NCBI GenBank assembly: GCA_945787845.1
Contig: CALZJH010000003.1
Coordinates: 248,001 to 312,000 of the forward strand
DNA length: 64,000 bases
Source of the DNA: an uncultured Woeseiaceae bacterium
Lineage (GTDB): Bacteria; Pseudomonadota; Gammaproteobacteria; Steroidobacterales; Woeseiaceae
Direction of reading: 5' to 3'
The notes beneath the pieces are model-generated. The model worked only from the letters and a program-made list of their open reading frames with translations. It was not told where the DNA came from and made no database searches. Both the position numbers and the translations under genes were made by a program. Of this stretch, positions 39,387 to 49,900 are shown piece after piece. Positions within the stretch are counted from its first letter, which is position 1. The number at the start of each line of letters is the position of its first letter.

Positions 39387-39433
39387 CTGTGGGTAGCCAC
39401 AGGTCGTTACGAGGAACATCCAATTCAAATTGG
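39387..39433. promoter_or_regulatory. Composite repeated element, copy B
   Basis: Parts in order: inverted repeat CTGTGG-GTAG-CCACAG (39387-39402), TTACGAGGAA (39407-39416), and palindrome CCAATT-CA-AATTGG (39420-39433). From TTACGAGGAA to CCAAT, 15 of 18 bases match copy A at 38893-38939. It lies about 85 bp before the start of the dihaem protein gene. Confidence 0.55.
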
Positions 39434-39517
39434 CTTCTCCCGGGAGCAGGATCTCTCCCAACGTCAGCAAGTCTGTGCTGACTTAACAACAAAAGAGCAC
39501 ACTCGCGGGAGGAGATC

Positions 39518-42500
39518 GTGAAGATTCGATGGCCGACACTAATAGCGTCCGCTCTGGCCCTGGCCTGTATGTCCGCAGCCAGCGCAGACGATGGAGAAAA
39601 AACGCTCAAGGAGATGACCGGCGGCAGTACCGACAATCAGCTCACGGTATTACCAGAAGTCATCGGGCACAACGTGTCCGACGCCGAGCACGCGTTCATC
39701 GACATGATGAAGTTCTACGTGCCGTCTCAGGCCGCCAGCGGTTTGATAGGGCTTGTTGACTACAACAATGTCGACTTGCTGGACGTGGAAGACCTGGGAT
39801 TCGCGAAACCCCTGGTCAGCGTCTTCGTCTATGGTCCGACAGTTCCAGTCGAAGATACGGCCTTCGCGCACAGCTTCATGGACACGTTCGCAGGCATCAG
39901 TCTGGATGATGGTGTGACCTGGAAAACCACGAACCTGTCGCAAACCGCCGATATGAGTTCGTTCACGCTTGGCGTGGACGGACAAAGTGGTGGAGGTCAC
40001 GACGACGAGGTGCCGGCGGATCACAACAAGATCGAGAAAGACGACGGCCTCATCGCTTTTCATGCACCCGGGATGGACTACCCGTACACGAACGAATGCA
40101 CGGAATGCCATGGCCCGACGCTGGAAGGTGGTCATCACCGCGAGCCGTCCTGCTATAGCTGCCACGGCCCCGAGTGGAAAGAAGATGCGCCCGATGGCAT
40201 CACGGTCGTGTACATCGAGGAAGCGACTTTCAAAGACAAGAAGGACAAGGACGGCAAGCTTGATGTCGAAGGCGAAGTCGAAGGCCTCAACTACAAGTCG
40301 ACTGTTACGCTGATCAATGGCGTTACCGAAGCCGTTTTGGCATCGGAAGAGGTCGACAAGGACGGTGAATTCGAATTCGAGTTCAAGCTCGATGGAACGC
40401 CTCCCTGCACGATCGCAGTCATTGCCGACGGCGTGCAGAGCTTTACGGTGCCGGTGCTGGATGACAAGACAGACGAACCGCTCGAGAACTGTGAAGGTGA
40501 GCCCGTTGATCTTACTGTCTACCCCGGCGGCACCTACAACGTCTTCCACGCGACGGCGGGTAACAAGGTGCTGGTCGCATGGCCAAGCCGCTTCTGCAAA
40601 CAGGGCCAGCCGGCCTACTCGTTCGCCTATGACGCCGATCCCGACGAGGATCCGGCCGATCCCAATGTGATCAAGCGCATGGCTATTGCCGAGTACCTGA
40701 ACATCGACGTCATGTACGACCTGTACGTGACTGACCTGTTCGAGGTCGCTGGTTCGCAGGGCTCCATCGACTTCGCCGACGAGGGCTATCCGCAGGCCGG
40801 TGAAGTTCCGTTCGGTTGCGTCTGGACGGCGCGTGGCGTGCTGTTGCCCGGCGATGATCCGAGGACCGGAGAACTGGAATCCTCGCACATGGTGTGGACC
40901 AAGCCCGAGCGGCTGACGTCCGGCCGCCGCGACCCCAACCGCATCGAAGTCAAAGGTGTGCAGGGGGCCGGCTTTGTCATCACCTGGCAGGAAGACCCCG
41001 ACGGGCTGCGTCCCGGCCAGGGCGAAGGCCCGGGCGAAGGCTGGAGCGGTGCGGTCGCGCACGACAAGACCGACGTCTGGTACTCATTCATTCCGTGGGA
41101 GCACTTCGACACCGTCGAGATCGAAGATACGACGGGTGACGGCGTTCCCGATCCCATCAATATCGCTGACCATGACCTCTTGCTCAGCGGCAGGCCGCAG
41201 GTGTACGTCCCCATGGCGATGCCCATGCGCCTGACCAACAACGACAAGTGCAACGCTGAGTATTTCGACCCGGGAATCACCGATGCGACGGACCCGAGTT
41301 ACTTCAGCTACTGCAACTACGAGGTTGCCGCGGACTACGGCCTGCAGAACTTCTGCCAGACCACGGTGGAGATCCCGCAGGGCCAGGACGGCACCATGGG
41401 ATCAATCTGCGTCAACGATGACGGATTGCCGAACATCGCCAACACGGGATCGACGCGACCGCGGACCTCACTGCAGGGTTACGACTCGGATGGCGATCTT
41501 GCCATCGACAGTGCCTGGGTGATCGTTGCGGCCGAAGAGTCCAAAGGTCTCGGTCGGTATGCCTTCCTGCCGGGTGGCACAGTCTGCGAAGATGTGAAGC
41601 CCGATGATCCGGCCTATGACCCGGATTGCGGTGCCGATATCGGCAAGAACCAGTGGTACTTCAGCTTCGACATGGGTGAGCCCAGGACACTGGACACTGC
41701 TTTCCACCCCAACGGCCTGGTGCAGAACCTGGTTAGACAGGGCAACATGCTCAACCAGCCTGAGTCCGACTACAGGACCGGCGAGTTCTACCCGGTGCTC
41801 AACACGTCGTTGATGTGGGATTTCGGTACTTTCAACTATGATCTGTACAACACCGAGATCGCACGTCGCTCCAGCCTGCTGGTGCAGCCGATCAGCAAAG
41901 CGTTGACCAGCGCCAGCGGGATCCTCGCCACGCCATCCTGGAAGCAGGGTGTGATGCGGCAAGGCGGTCCCGCCGACACCATGCTGCGGCGTATCGTGAT
42001 GCCGGTTGGCTATGTCGAGGGTATCGATACGAATCCCTATGCCTTCACGAACATGGAATGTGAAGCGGTAGGTGGTTCCGGCGGCTGGATCCTGACGAAC
42101 GGCGAGAACCCGTACTATCCCGACGGCATTTGCCTGGCGCCGGCGACCAACCTCTCCGGTGTGGTGCCCGATACCTGCAGAGACGATGACACGGGTGTTG
42201 CGACAGCGTGCCCGACCGTGACCTTCGGCGCATCGACTTTCGGCGTAGGGGACACCAACCCGATCCTGCAGGGCTACCTGCAGGGCGAAGGCAACAAAAC
42301 GCGGGTGCTCACATGGCATCAATGCCCGTCCGATGGCGCTGCGCTGGATACCAGCGAGCTCGAGGGTAGTTACTTCGACTGCGACACGGATAATCGTACG
42401 GACCCGTTTGTTAACCTTAAGGACCAGAGCTGGTACAACCCGCTCGATGTCTCCAAGGGCCATCGAGGCTTCATCGACGGCGACTTCGTGATGTTCCTGT

Positions 42501-43387
42501 ATGCCTGGTCGCCGAACTGGCGCCTCAACGCCAAGGGCAATGACCGCTACGACCTTTACGTGCGTCGTTCCTTCGACGGTGGCCAGACCTGGCAGACCAC
42601 GCCAAGCTCGTTCATGGCCAGTAACGGCGAGAGCTACTCGGGTGACGGCACGGTAACCTGCGAAACCTACCGGTCCTCAGAAACCGGAACGTCCGGAGCG
42701 CTCGAGCCGCACGTTTGCTACGACTACCCGGAGGGTGGTAACGAGCAGGCGCGCAACGTGACCCAGCACAGCCGTATGCGCGTGACCACGCTGGATCCGC
42801 GCTACGCGCCGACACCGAAGACGATTGCCGCTGGTTGCCTGGACGGTTTGGGCGCTATCGATACATCGTCCTGGACCTGCGACGACGGATCTGCGTATGA
42901 CTCCGACCTGCGTGATCCGAGCCGCTACTTCATGGTCTACGAAACCGGCGATAACAGCACGGTTGCAGAGGGTGAAGCTGAACCAGAGGATCTGTTCTAC
43001 AGCCGTGCCGAGAACTTCGGTGACGACTATGTTGTCTGGACTGAGACGGATACTGGTTTTGATGCCGATCCAACGAGCGTCTGCTATCCGACGGTCGCCT
43101 ATGAAGATGCGAAGGTAGCGGGGACGGTCGTCGAGAATTCCGGCTTCTGCAACGAGTTCAACCGCATGAACGCCGGCGGCGACACGCATTCCAGCGAGGC
43201 CAATCTCGAAGCCAATCCGGCCGGCTCCAAGCTCTATGGCGTCTGGGCGCAGTGGATATTCGATGGTCTGGGTGAAGATGTCATCGACTCGGAGGCTAAT
43301 GCGCGCCGCCTCTGGTGGATCGACAACTACCGCTCGCCAGATGCAGCCAACACGTGGACGCTGCCAGGGACCAACCAGCCCGAGTAG
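39518..43387 (+). CDS. Very large secreted dihaem c-type protein, function unknown
   Basis: 1289 residues from a GTG with a strong GGAGGAG site. A signal peptide (to about ASADDGE) leads it. Two haem c motifs stand close together, CTECH at 194-198 and CYSCH at 212-216, in a His-rich stretch. The remaining 1000 residues are rich in Asp, Gly, Trp and Tyr, without membrane helices; SFDGGQTWQTTPSSF resembles sialidase/BNR repeats, so a propeller-like body is likely. A surface or periplasmic electron-transfer or binding protein fits. It follows the FixLJ module and copy B of the repeated element. The exact family is not recognised. Confidence 0.75.
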   Translation: MKIRWPTLIASALALACMSAASADDGEKTLKEMTGGSTDNQLTVLPEVIGHNVSDAEHAFIDMMKFYVPSQAASGLIGLVDYNNVDLLDVEDLGFAKPLVSVFVYGPTVPVEDTAFAHSFMDTFAGISLDDGVTWKTTNLSQTADMSSFTLGVDGQSGGGHDDEVPADHNKIEKDDGLIAFHAPGMDYPYTNECTECHGPTLEGGHHREPSCYSCHGPEWKEDAPDGITVVYIEEATFKDKKDKDGKLDVEGEVEGLNYKSTVTLINGVTEAVLASEEVDKDGEFEFEFKLDGTPPCTIAVIADGVQSFTVPVLDDKTDEPLENCEGEPVDLTVYPGGTYNVFHATAGNKVLVAWPSRFCKQGQPAYSFAYDADPDEDPADPNVIKRMAIAEYLNIDVMYDLYVTDLFEVAGSQGSIDFADEGYPQAGEVPFGCVWTARGVLLPGDDPRTGELESSHMVWTKPERLTSGRRDPNRIEVKGVQGAGFVITWQEDPDGLRPGQGEGPGEGWSGAVAHDKTDVWYSFIPWEHFDTVEIEDTTGDGVPDPINIADHDLLLSGRPQVYVPMAMPMRLTNNDKCNAEYFDPGITDATDPSYFSYCNYEVAADYGLQNFCQTTVEIPQGQDGTMGSICVNDDGLPNIANTGSTRPRTSLQGYDSDGDLAIDSAWVIVAAEESKGLGRYAFLPGGTVCEDVKPDDPAYDPDCGADIGKNQWYFSFDMGEPRTLDTAFHPNGLVQNLVRQGNMLNQPESDYRTGEFYPVLNTSLMWDFGTFNYDLYNTEIARRSSLLVQPISKALTSASGILATPSWKQGVMRQGGPADTMLRRIVMPVGYVEGIDTNPYAFTNMECEAVGGSGGWILTNGENPYYPDGICLAPATNLSGVVPDTCRDDDTGVATACPTVTFGASTFGVGDTNPILQGYLQGEGNKTRVLTWHQCPSDGAALDTSELEGSYFDCDTDNRTDPFVNLKDQSWYNPLDVSKGHRGFIDGDFVMFLYAWSPNWRLNAKGNDRYDLYVRRSFDGGQTWQTTPSSFMASNGESYSGDGTVTCETYRSSETGTSGALEPHVCYDYPEGGNEQARNVTQHSRMRVTTLDPRYAPTPKTIAAGCLDGLGAIDTSSWTCDDGSAYDSDLRDPSRYFMVYETGDNSTVAEGEAEPEDLFYSRAENFGDDYVVWTETDTGFDADPTSVCYPTVAYEDAKVAGTVVENSGFCNEFNRMNAGGDTHSSEANLEANPAGSKLYGVWAQWIFDGLGEDVIDSEANARRLWWIDNYRSPDAANTWTLPGTNQPE

Positions 43388-43406
43388 AGCCAAGCGTGTA
43401 AACGCC

Positions 43407-43440
43407 AATCTCCCTGCCCCGTTAAAAGGGCAGGGAGATT
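43407..43440. terminator. Perfect 13-bp hairpin between the dihaem and lipoprotein genes
   Basis: AATCTCCCTGCCC pairs perfectly with GGGCAGGGAGATT around an eight-base loop. No T-run follows on either strand, so it may be a weak terminator, an mRNA 3' stabiliser or an attenuating hairpin that lowers expression of the next gene. Confidence 0.5.
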
Positions 43441-43458
43441 CACCACAAAGATCACAGG

Positions 43459-44775
43459 ATGCCCGTCATGTCCACGATCAACTCATCTGACTTCGCGAAG
43501 CTTCTGGCAGTGGCCGGTTTCGCGCTAATGCAGACCTCGTGCGGAAGCGGTGGCAGCGAGGCACTCGTCCCGCCGGTTAACCCGCCGATCAATCCGGGCA
43601 ACCCGCCCGGCGTGCCCCAATTCGTGCAGGTCGTCGCCGGTGATGGCGACAGCAGCGAAGTGCAGAACACGATTTCGTGGACACTGGATCCCGATGCGAC
43701 CGACTACACGGTGTACTGGGATAACGTGCCGGGTGTAACCGATGCCAGCAGCGTGGTCGTACCTGCGGCGTCGGGCACGCGCTACGTCATTCATTCGGAC
43801 GTCGACGTGCTTGCCGGAAATACCTACTACTACCGGGTCAGGGCCAACTCGGCGGCGGGTTCGTCGAGCCTATCGAACGAGGTGGCAGGTACGCCGCAAC
43901 GCAGCATCACCGACAAGTCCCTCAACGATGTGGCGTGGAATGGAATGAACCGGCTCGTGGCCATCGGCGACAGCGGCGTCATCCTGAGCAGCCCGAACGG
44001 TACCGATGATGTCTGGACGGATGTGTCGGTGGCAGGGGTACCCGAGCCTCTCGTCGGTGTGACCTGGGAGAGTGTCAATTCACAATTCCTGATCGTGGGT
44101 GCCAGCAGTACGGTACTGACGGGCGATGGCATCAACTGGGTCCAGGAAGACCTGAGCAATATCGCCGGGGCCAGAAACCTGCAGGACGTTGCGTGGCTGG
44201 GTGACCGCTATATCGCGGTCGGTAACAACGCCACAATTCTCACTAGCAATGCTGACGGCAGTGCCTGGACGCTGCAGGATGCCGGCGCGGCCGCTGCCAA
44301 TATGTCGCTGGACGGCGTTGCGAGTAACAACAACAGGATCGTCGTGGTCGGCACAAACGGCACCATTCTTGATAGCGTCGACGGGATTACATGGACGCTG
44401 CAGGCTCAGGCGACAAATAACGACCTGAACGGTATCACCTGGGACGGCGCTCAATTCGTGATTGTCGGATCCAACGATACGGTCTTGACCAGCGCGGACG
44501 GCCTGACCTGGACGTCACATCTACCCGGCACGTCGGATATCCGGTTTACGGCCGTTACCCAGTGGGATTCCGGTCTGCCGCAGAATCCGATACTTGCCAC
44601 CGTGGGTTCGTCGGGAACATTCGTCGTCGACCCGGATGCCGACCCCGGAGCGATCGTACGAACCGGAACCACCGAGCAGCAGGGTGGGCTCACCTGGGTC
44701 GACGATGGCGTCGCGCAGCCGTACTTCGTCATAGTCGGTAACGACGGTACGCTCATGTCCGTGCAGTACGAGTAA
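43459..44775 (+). CDS. Secreted lipoprotein with fibronectin III and Ycf48/BNR-like propeller repeats
   Basis: 438 residues. The N-terminus has a lipoprotein-type signal ending at Cys28 (LMQTSCGSGG; the lipobox is imperfect). A Pro-rich linker and one fibronectin type III domain (about 50-145) follow. Then come about six repeats of roughly 45 residues with the pattern VAWxGxxxxxVGxxGTILxSxDGxTW, as in Ycf48-like propellers. It follows the dihaem gene by 71 bp, and is likely co-regulated. Its last 35 codons recur as an orphan fragment at 55608-55712. Confidence 0.8.
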   Translation: MPVMSTINSSDFAKLLAVAGFALMQTSCGSGGSEALVPPVNPPINPGNPPGVPQFVQVVAGDGDSSEVQNTISWTLDPDATDYTVYWDNVPGVTDASSVVVPAASGTRYVIHSDVDVLAGNTYYYRVRANSAAGSSSLSNEVAGTPQRSITDKSLNDVAWNGMNRLVAIGDSGVILSSPNGTDDVWTDVSVAGVPEPLVGVTWESVNSQFLIVGASSTVLTGDGINWVQEDLSNIAGARNLQDVAWLGDRYIAVGNNATILTSNADGSAWTLQDAGAAAANMSLDGVASNNNRIVVVGTNGTILDSVDGITWTLQAQATNNDLNGITWDGAQFVIVGSNDTVLTSADGLTWTSHLPGTSDIRFTAVTQWDSGLPQNPILATVGSSGTFVVDPDADPGAIVRTGTTEQQGGLTWVDDGVAQPYFVIVGNDGTLMSVQYE

Positions 44776-44795
44776 TTGCAGTAAGCGGCCGATGT

Positions 44796-46949
44796 TCAGG
44801 CGTGTTGTAGCGGCAACCGCACAATGCGCTCGCGGCCGAGGGCGCGCTGTTGCTGCGGGCCTTTCTGCAGCAGCTCCGTGAAGCCCATCGCGGGCAGGGC
44901 GCGGCTCATCAGGAAACCCTGCGCCATGTCGCAGGATTCGCGCTGCAAGAAGTCGAGCTGCCACTGGTTCTCAACCCCTTCGCCGACGACTTTGAGTCCG
45001 AGGCTGTGGGCCATCGCGATGATTGCGGTGCAAATTGCCCGCGTGTCCGAGTATTTCTCGAGGTGCCGGACGAATGAGTAGTCGATCTTGAGCACATCGA
45101 CGGGCAGTCGTTGCAGGTAGCGTAGAGAGGAGTAGCCCGTACCGAAGTCATCGACGGCAATGCTGAAGCCTGCTTCGCGCAGTGAATGGAGGGCGCGCAT
45201 GACCGACCGAATGTCGCTCATCAGCACCGTCTCGGTGATTTCCAGCTCAACGGACGAGGCCGAAATGCCGGCATGTCGCACAGCCTCGGTCAAGCTCGTG
45301 ACCGGATCGCCAAGGCCGAATTCCTGCCCCGAGACATTGATGGCAATGGGACCGGGTTCGACACCCAGGTAATTCCAGAGTGCGATCTGCTGGCAGACCT
45401 TTTCGGCAACCCAGCAGCCAACGTCCGAGATCATTCCGGACTCTTCTGCGATCGGCACGAAGGCTGACGGGGCGATCTCTCCGCGCGTCGGATGATGCCA
45501 GCGCAGCAGGGCTTCGGCGCCGTGTTGTTTCAGGGTCTGGGTGCAGTACTTGGGCTGGTAGTAGACGGCGAGTTCGTCATTCTCGAGCGCGCGGCGCAGT
45601 TCGTTCTCGAGGTTGAGTCCTTCCGTTACCCCCGTACTCATCGAACTGCGATAGAACGCCTGCGTGTTACGTCCCAGCCGCCTGGCCTCATGTCGGGCGG
45701 ACTCGGCGTTCTTCATGAGAACCTCGACGGTATCGCCATGTTCCGGGTAGGTGGCAATGCCGATACTTGCCGTTACGACAAACTCGTGGCCATTGATGAC
45801 GAGCGGTTCCGACAGCGTGTCGCGCAGACAGTCGGTCAAGGTTTCCGCATTGCACGTGGACCGCGAACCCGGCACAACCAGCGCGAATTCGTCCCCGCCG
45901 AAACAGGCAACGCAGAAGGCGTCCGCCCCTGCGCGGGCATCCTCCACCCACGCGTCGGCGACCGAGGAAAGTCGACCAGCCATTTCCTTCAGGACGGCAT
46001 CGCCGGTAACGGTTCCGAGAGCATCGTTGATACGCTTGAAGTGATTGAGGTCGATACTGAGTATCGCGAGTTCGCCATGTGTCAGCTCTGCTTCCGCAAG
46101 CCGGGCCTGTAGCTGCCGCCTGAACCTTGCACGATTCGGCAGGCCCGTAAGGGAGTCGTAGTAGGCGAGCCGGTGAATTTTCTTTTCGGCCTGTTTGCGC
46201 TCGGAGACGTCGCGGCTGATGACGAGGATCTTCTGACCGACATGTGGCACGAACCGGCACTCGTACCAGCGCCTTTCGACATTGTCCCGGTCGAGCTGGA
46301 ATTCAAACGTGGCTTCCCTGCCGTTCGCAGTGACGGTGTCAATGGCGCAGGCGACTGCGTCGTCGACGTCGGCCGGCAATACGTCTGCAAGCTTCTCGCC
46401 CCGCAGGTGTTCGTCGCTGGCGTGGCGGCTGCTGTGCGGATCGCGGCGGCACTGATGAGAGAGAATCACACCCTCGCGATCAATCGTGAAAATTCTGTCG
46501 GGAATGGCGGTGATCAATGCGCGGTTCTTCGACTCGCTGATCGCCAGTGAGCGCAGGTGCGACGCGCCCCGAAGAATGTAACGCAAGCGATGGCCGATCA
46601 GTGACCAGTTTATGGGCTTGGAGATGAAGTCGGTGGCGCCCACATGGAATGCGCGGTTGATGGACTCCGAGTCGTCGTTGCTCGTGACCATGACGATGGG
46701 CACGCCGGCACCTTCGGGAAGATTGCGAATTGCCTGGCAGGCTTCGTAGCCGTCCTTGCCGGGCATTTCGACGTCGAGTAGTACGACATCGGGGCTGTGT
46801 TGCGAAAACTTGTCGACCGCGTCCTGCCCGCAAGAGGCCTGGACCACGCGATAACCTTCGTGCGTCAGGGTTTCGGCCAGGATATAGCGCGTGCCGTCGT
46901 CATCGTCGGCAATCAGCACAACTTGCCGGGAGCTTCGCTGGTCTAACAT
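44796..46949 (-). CDS. Response regulator REC-PAS-GGDEF-EAL
   Basis: 717 residues. The receiver (about 10-125) keeps Asp in VLLDVEMPGKDG. A PAS domain spans about 145-265. The GGDEF domain has an intact CFGGDEFALV site and the EAL domain has GAEALLRW, LEITETVL, AVDDFGTGYSSL and VVGEGVE. It could both make and break c-di-GMP under control of phosphorylation. Its ATG overlaps the hybrid kinase stop by 7 bp, so the kinase is the natural phosphodonor. Confidence 0.93.
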   Translation of the reverse strand: MLDQRSSRQVVLIADDDDGTRYILAETLTHEGYRVVQASCGQDAVDKFSQHSPDVVLLDVEMPGKDGYEACQAIRNLPEGAGVPIVMVTSNDDSESINRAFHVGATDFISKPINWSLIGHRLRYILRGASHLRSLAISESKNRALITAIPDRIFTIDREGVILSHQCRRDPHSSRHASDEHLRGEKLADVLPADVDDAVACAIDTVTANGREATFEFQLDRDNVERRWYECRFVPHVGQKILVISRDVSERKQAEKKIHRLAYYDSLTGLPNRARFRRQLQARLAEAELTHGELAILSIDLNHFKRINDALGTVTGDAVLKEMAGRLSSVADAWVEDARAGADAFCVACFGGDEFALVVPGSRSTCNAETLTDCLRDTLSEPLVINGHEFVVTASIGIATYPEHGDTVEVLMKNAESARHEARRLGRNTQAFYRSSMSTGVTEGLNLENELRRALENDELAVYYQPKYCTQTLKQHGAEALLRWHHPTRGEIAPSAFVPIAEESGMISDVGCWVAEKVCQQIALWNYLGVEPGPIAINVSGQEFGLGDPVTSLTEAVRHAGISASSVELEITETVLMSDIRSVMRALHSLREAGFSIAVDDFGTGYSSLRYLQRLPVDVLKIDYSFVRHLEKYSDTRAICTAIIAMAHSLGLKVVGEGVENQWQLDFLQRESCDMAQGFLMSRALPAMGFTELLQKGPQQQRALGRERIVRLPLQHA

Positions 46950-49900
46950 TCATCCGCCGCCCGGGTTGCTTTCTTGAGCGCATCGATCGTCGTGTCGTAC
47001 AGGCTCTCGAGCTCCGAGAAATGCTCTTTGGCGCCTTCCAGGACACCATCGCGTCCCATTGCTTCGATCGTCTGACTGAGCGACGCTATTCCGAGCGCGC
47101 CGACGTTGAGGCTACTCGACTTGAGCGCGTGCGCGCCCTGGCGCACGGCTTCGGGATCGTCCAGCGACAGCGCCAGCCGGATATCCTCGAGCAGCATCGA
47201 TGAGTTCGATACGTACAGGTCGACGACGCGCCTGACCATGTTGTCGCCGCCGATCCCCTTGAGATTGCGAATGCTATCGAGCGACTTTGCGTCAATGGCG
47301 CCGGTCTCGGCATCGCCGGCGTGCCCATTGCCGGGCTGCTCGGTGGCTGGCCCATGGTCGGTTTCGAGCCAGCGTTTCAGGGTATCGTGAAGCTGCTCGA
47401 CGGAAATCGGCTTGCTGAGGTAATCCTGCATGCCCGATTCGATGCACCGCTCCCTGTCGCCATCAACCGCGTTCGCCGTCAGCGCAATGATGGGCAGGTC
47501 GTGGCCGCCGGAAGGCATGCTGCGAATCGCCGACGTCGCTTCAAAGCCGTCCATGACCGGCATCTCGCAGTCCATCAGGACGAGGTCGAACCGGTCTTTG
47601 GCAACGCGTTCAACCGCCTCCTGGCCATTGATGGCAACGATCGTGTCGCAGCCGAGTTCTTCGAGCATGCCCAGCGCGACGGCCTGGTTGACGGGATTGT
47701 CCTCGACGAGAAGAACGTGTCCCTGCAGCCGCTCGCGTTGTTTCTTGTCCAAATCGGCACTGACTTTCCGCGGATCGAAACTGCCCGTGGAGGCCGTTAG
47801 CATGAGGATGGTCTCGTACAACGAGGACTGGCGAACCGGCTTCATGAGACAGGTGTCGATCCCTGCCTCGACGAGTTCATTGCCGCTGAATGGTGCCGAT
47901 GCCGGGCTCAGCAGCACGACCTTGGCCGCTTTGAATTGTGGATCCCTGTTGATCGCCTGCGCCAGCTTGAGCCCACTCATGTCCCCCAGGCCCGCATCGA
48001 CAATGATGAGGTCATAGGGTGACGAGGACGCGGCCAGCTCCAGCCGCTTAATGGCATCGAAGCCCGTACTCGCTGCGGTGGCGCTGACGCCGAGTGCAGA
48101 GAGGTAGCCGACGACGATGTCCGAACTTGTCTCATTGTTGTCAACCACGAGGACCTTGAGGTTCGCCAGGCGGAACGAGACGTGGCGTGACAGCCAGGCC
48201 GGGCTCGCCTTCGGTAAAGTCAGGTTGAACCAGAATCGCGAGCCGCGTCCGGGGTGGCTTTCGACGCCGATCTTGCCACCCATCATTTCGACGAGTTGCT
48301 TGCAGATCGCAAGTCCGAGGCCCGTGCCGCCGAAGCGCCGTGATGTCGAACCGTCTTCCTGCGAGAACGACTTGAAGATCATCTTCAGGTTATCCGGGCG
48401 AATACCGACGCCCGTGTCCGAGACTTCGAAGCGCAGGTCAAGATAGCCGTCGCGATCGTCCTGCAGTTCCAGCGTCAGTACGACTTCGCCGTCTTGCGTG
48501 AATTTCACGGCATTGCCGAGCAGGTTGACCAGGATCTGCTTGATGCGCTGCGAATCACCAACGGCGGCAACGGTTTTGCCTGGCGGTGTCGAGCAGATGA
48601 GCTCGATTCCTTTGTCGTAGGCAGCACCAGAGAACAGTTCGACCGTCTCGTCCACGAGATCGCTGACGTTGAACTCGACGTTCTCGAGTTCCAGTTTGCC
48701 TGCTTCGATCTTCGAAAAGTCGAGGATGTCATTGATGATGTTGAGCAATGACTCGGCCGATCGCTTGATCGTCTGCGAGAATCGTTGCTGCTTCTCGTCG
48801 AGATCCGTGCCAAGCAATAGCTGGGTCATGCCCATCATGCCGTTCATGGGCGTACGAATCTCGTGGCTCATGCGTGCAAGGAAATCGCTCTTCGCGCGGC
48901 TGGCAATCTGCAATTCGAGATTGCGGTCCTCGAGCTGGGCCGTGCGCTGTTCGACGTCTTTTTCGAGCCGCCGGCTGTAACCCGCCTCACGCTGCAACTT
49001 GCGCTTCTGATGGGACCAGTTTAGCCAGAGTAGAAAAAGCGCGGCAGCCAGGTAAGCCGCATAGGCGACGTTGGATTTCCAGGGCGCCGGGTCGACGACA
49101 ACCGGCAGACTGAAGGCGGAATCGGTTGCAACGCCGTCACTGGTTACGGCCCTGACTTTCAGGACGTACTCGCCACCGTCGAGGTTCGTGTAGGTGGCGT
49201 GACGCATGGTCCCGGCATCGATCCAGTCGGCGTCGAATCCTTCGAGCTTGTAGGCATAGGTGTTCTGCGCCGGCTCGGTAAAGTCGAGTGCGGCGAACGC
49301 GAAGCTGACGACATCGTCCTGGTAGCCGAGATCGACGCGATCGAGCAGGCCGTAAGGCACCTCGGTCGCCGCCGGCTGGTTCAGTTTCTGCAGTGAGGTC
49401 AGCACGATGTTCGGTGCAAACGTGCCTTCTTCAACCTGGTCCGGGTAAAACGCATTCAGGCCATTGGCGCCGCCGAAATACAGTTTGCCGTCGGGCGCCC
49501 TGTGATGCGCGCCGTAGTTGAACTCTTCGCCTTGCAGCCCATGGCCCAGGTGAAAGTTCTTGATCCTGAGCGGCTGTGGCTCGATGCGTGACAGTCCGTA
49601 GGTCGTGCTGACCCAGAGGCGGTTGAACGCATCCGACTCGACGCCGTAGACGACGTTGCTCGGCAAGCCGTCGCGCTGCGAAAGATTCTGGAAACGTACG
49701 GCGTCACCCGCCGCGCTCGGCGTGATAATGCGGTCCAGGCCACCGCCGCCGGTGCCAACCCAGATATTGCCGCCACCGTCGAGGTGCAGGGCATAGATCG
49801 TGTTGTCGGCAAGGCTCGTCGGCTCATTCGGGTCGTTCGTGAAGCGCTCGAACGTGCCGGTAGCGGCATTCAGCAGATTCAGGCCGCCGCCGAACGTACC

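Noticed and set aside
43407-43440. Classical rho-independent terminator
   Set aside because: The stem is strong but there is no T-run on either side, so termination is only one of several readings.
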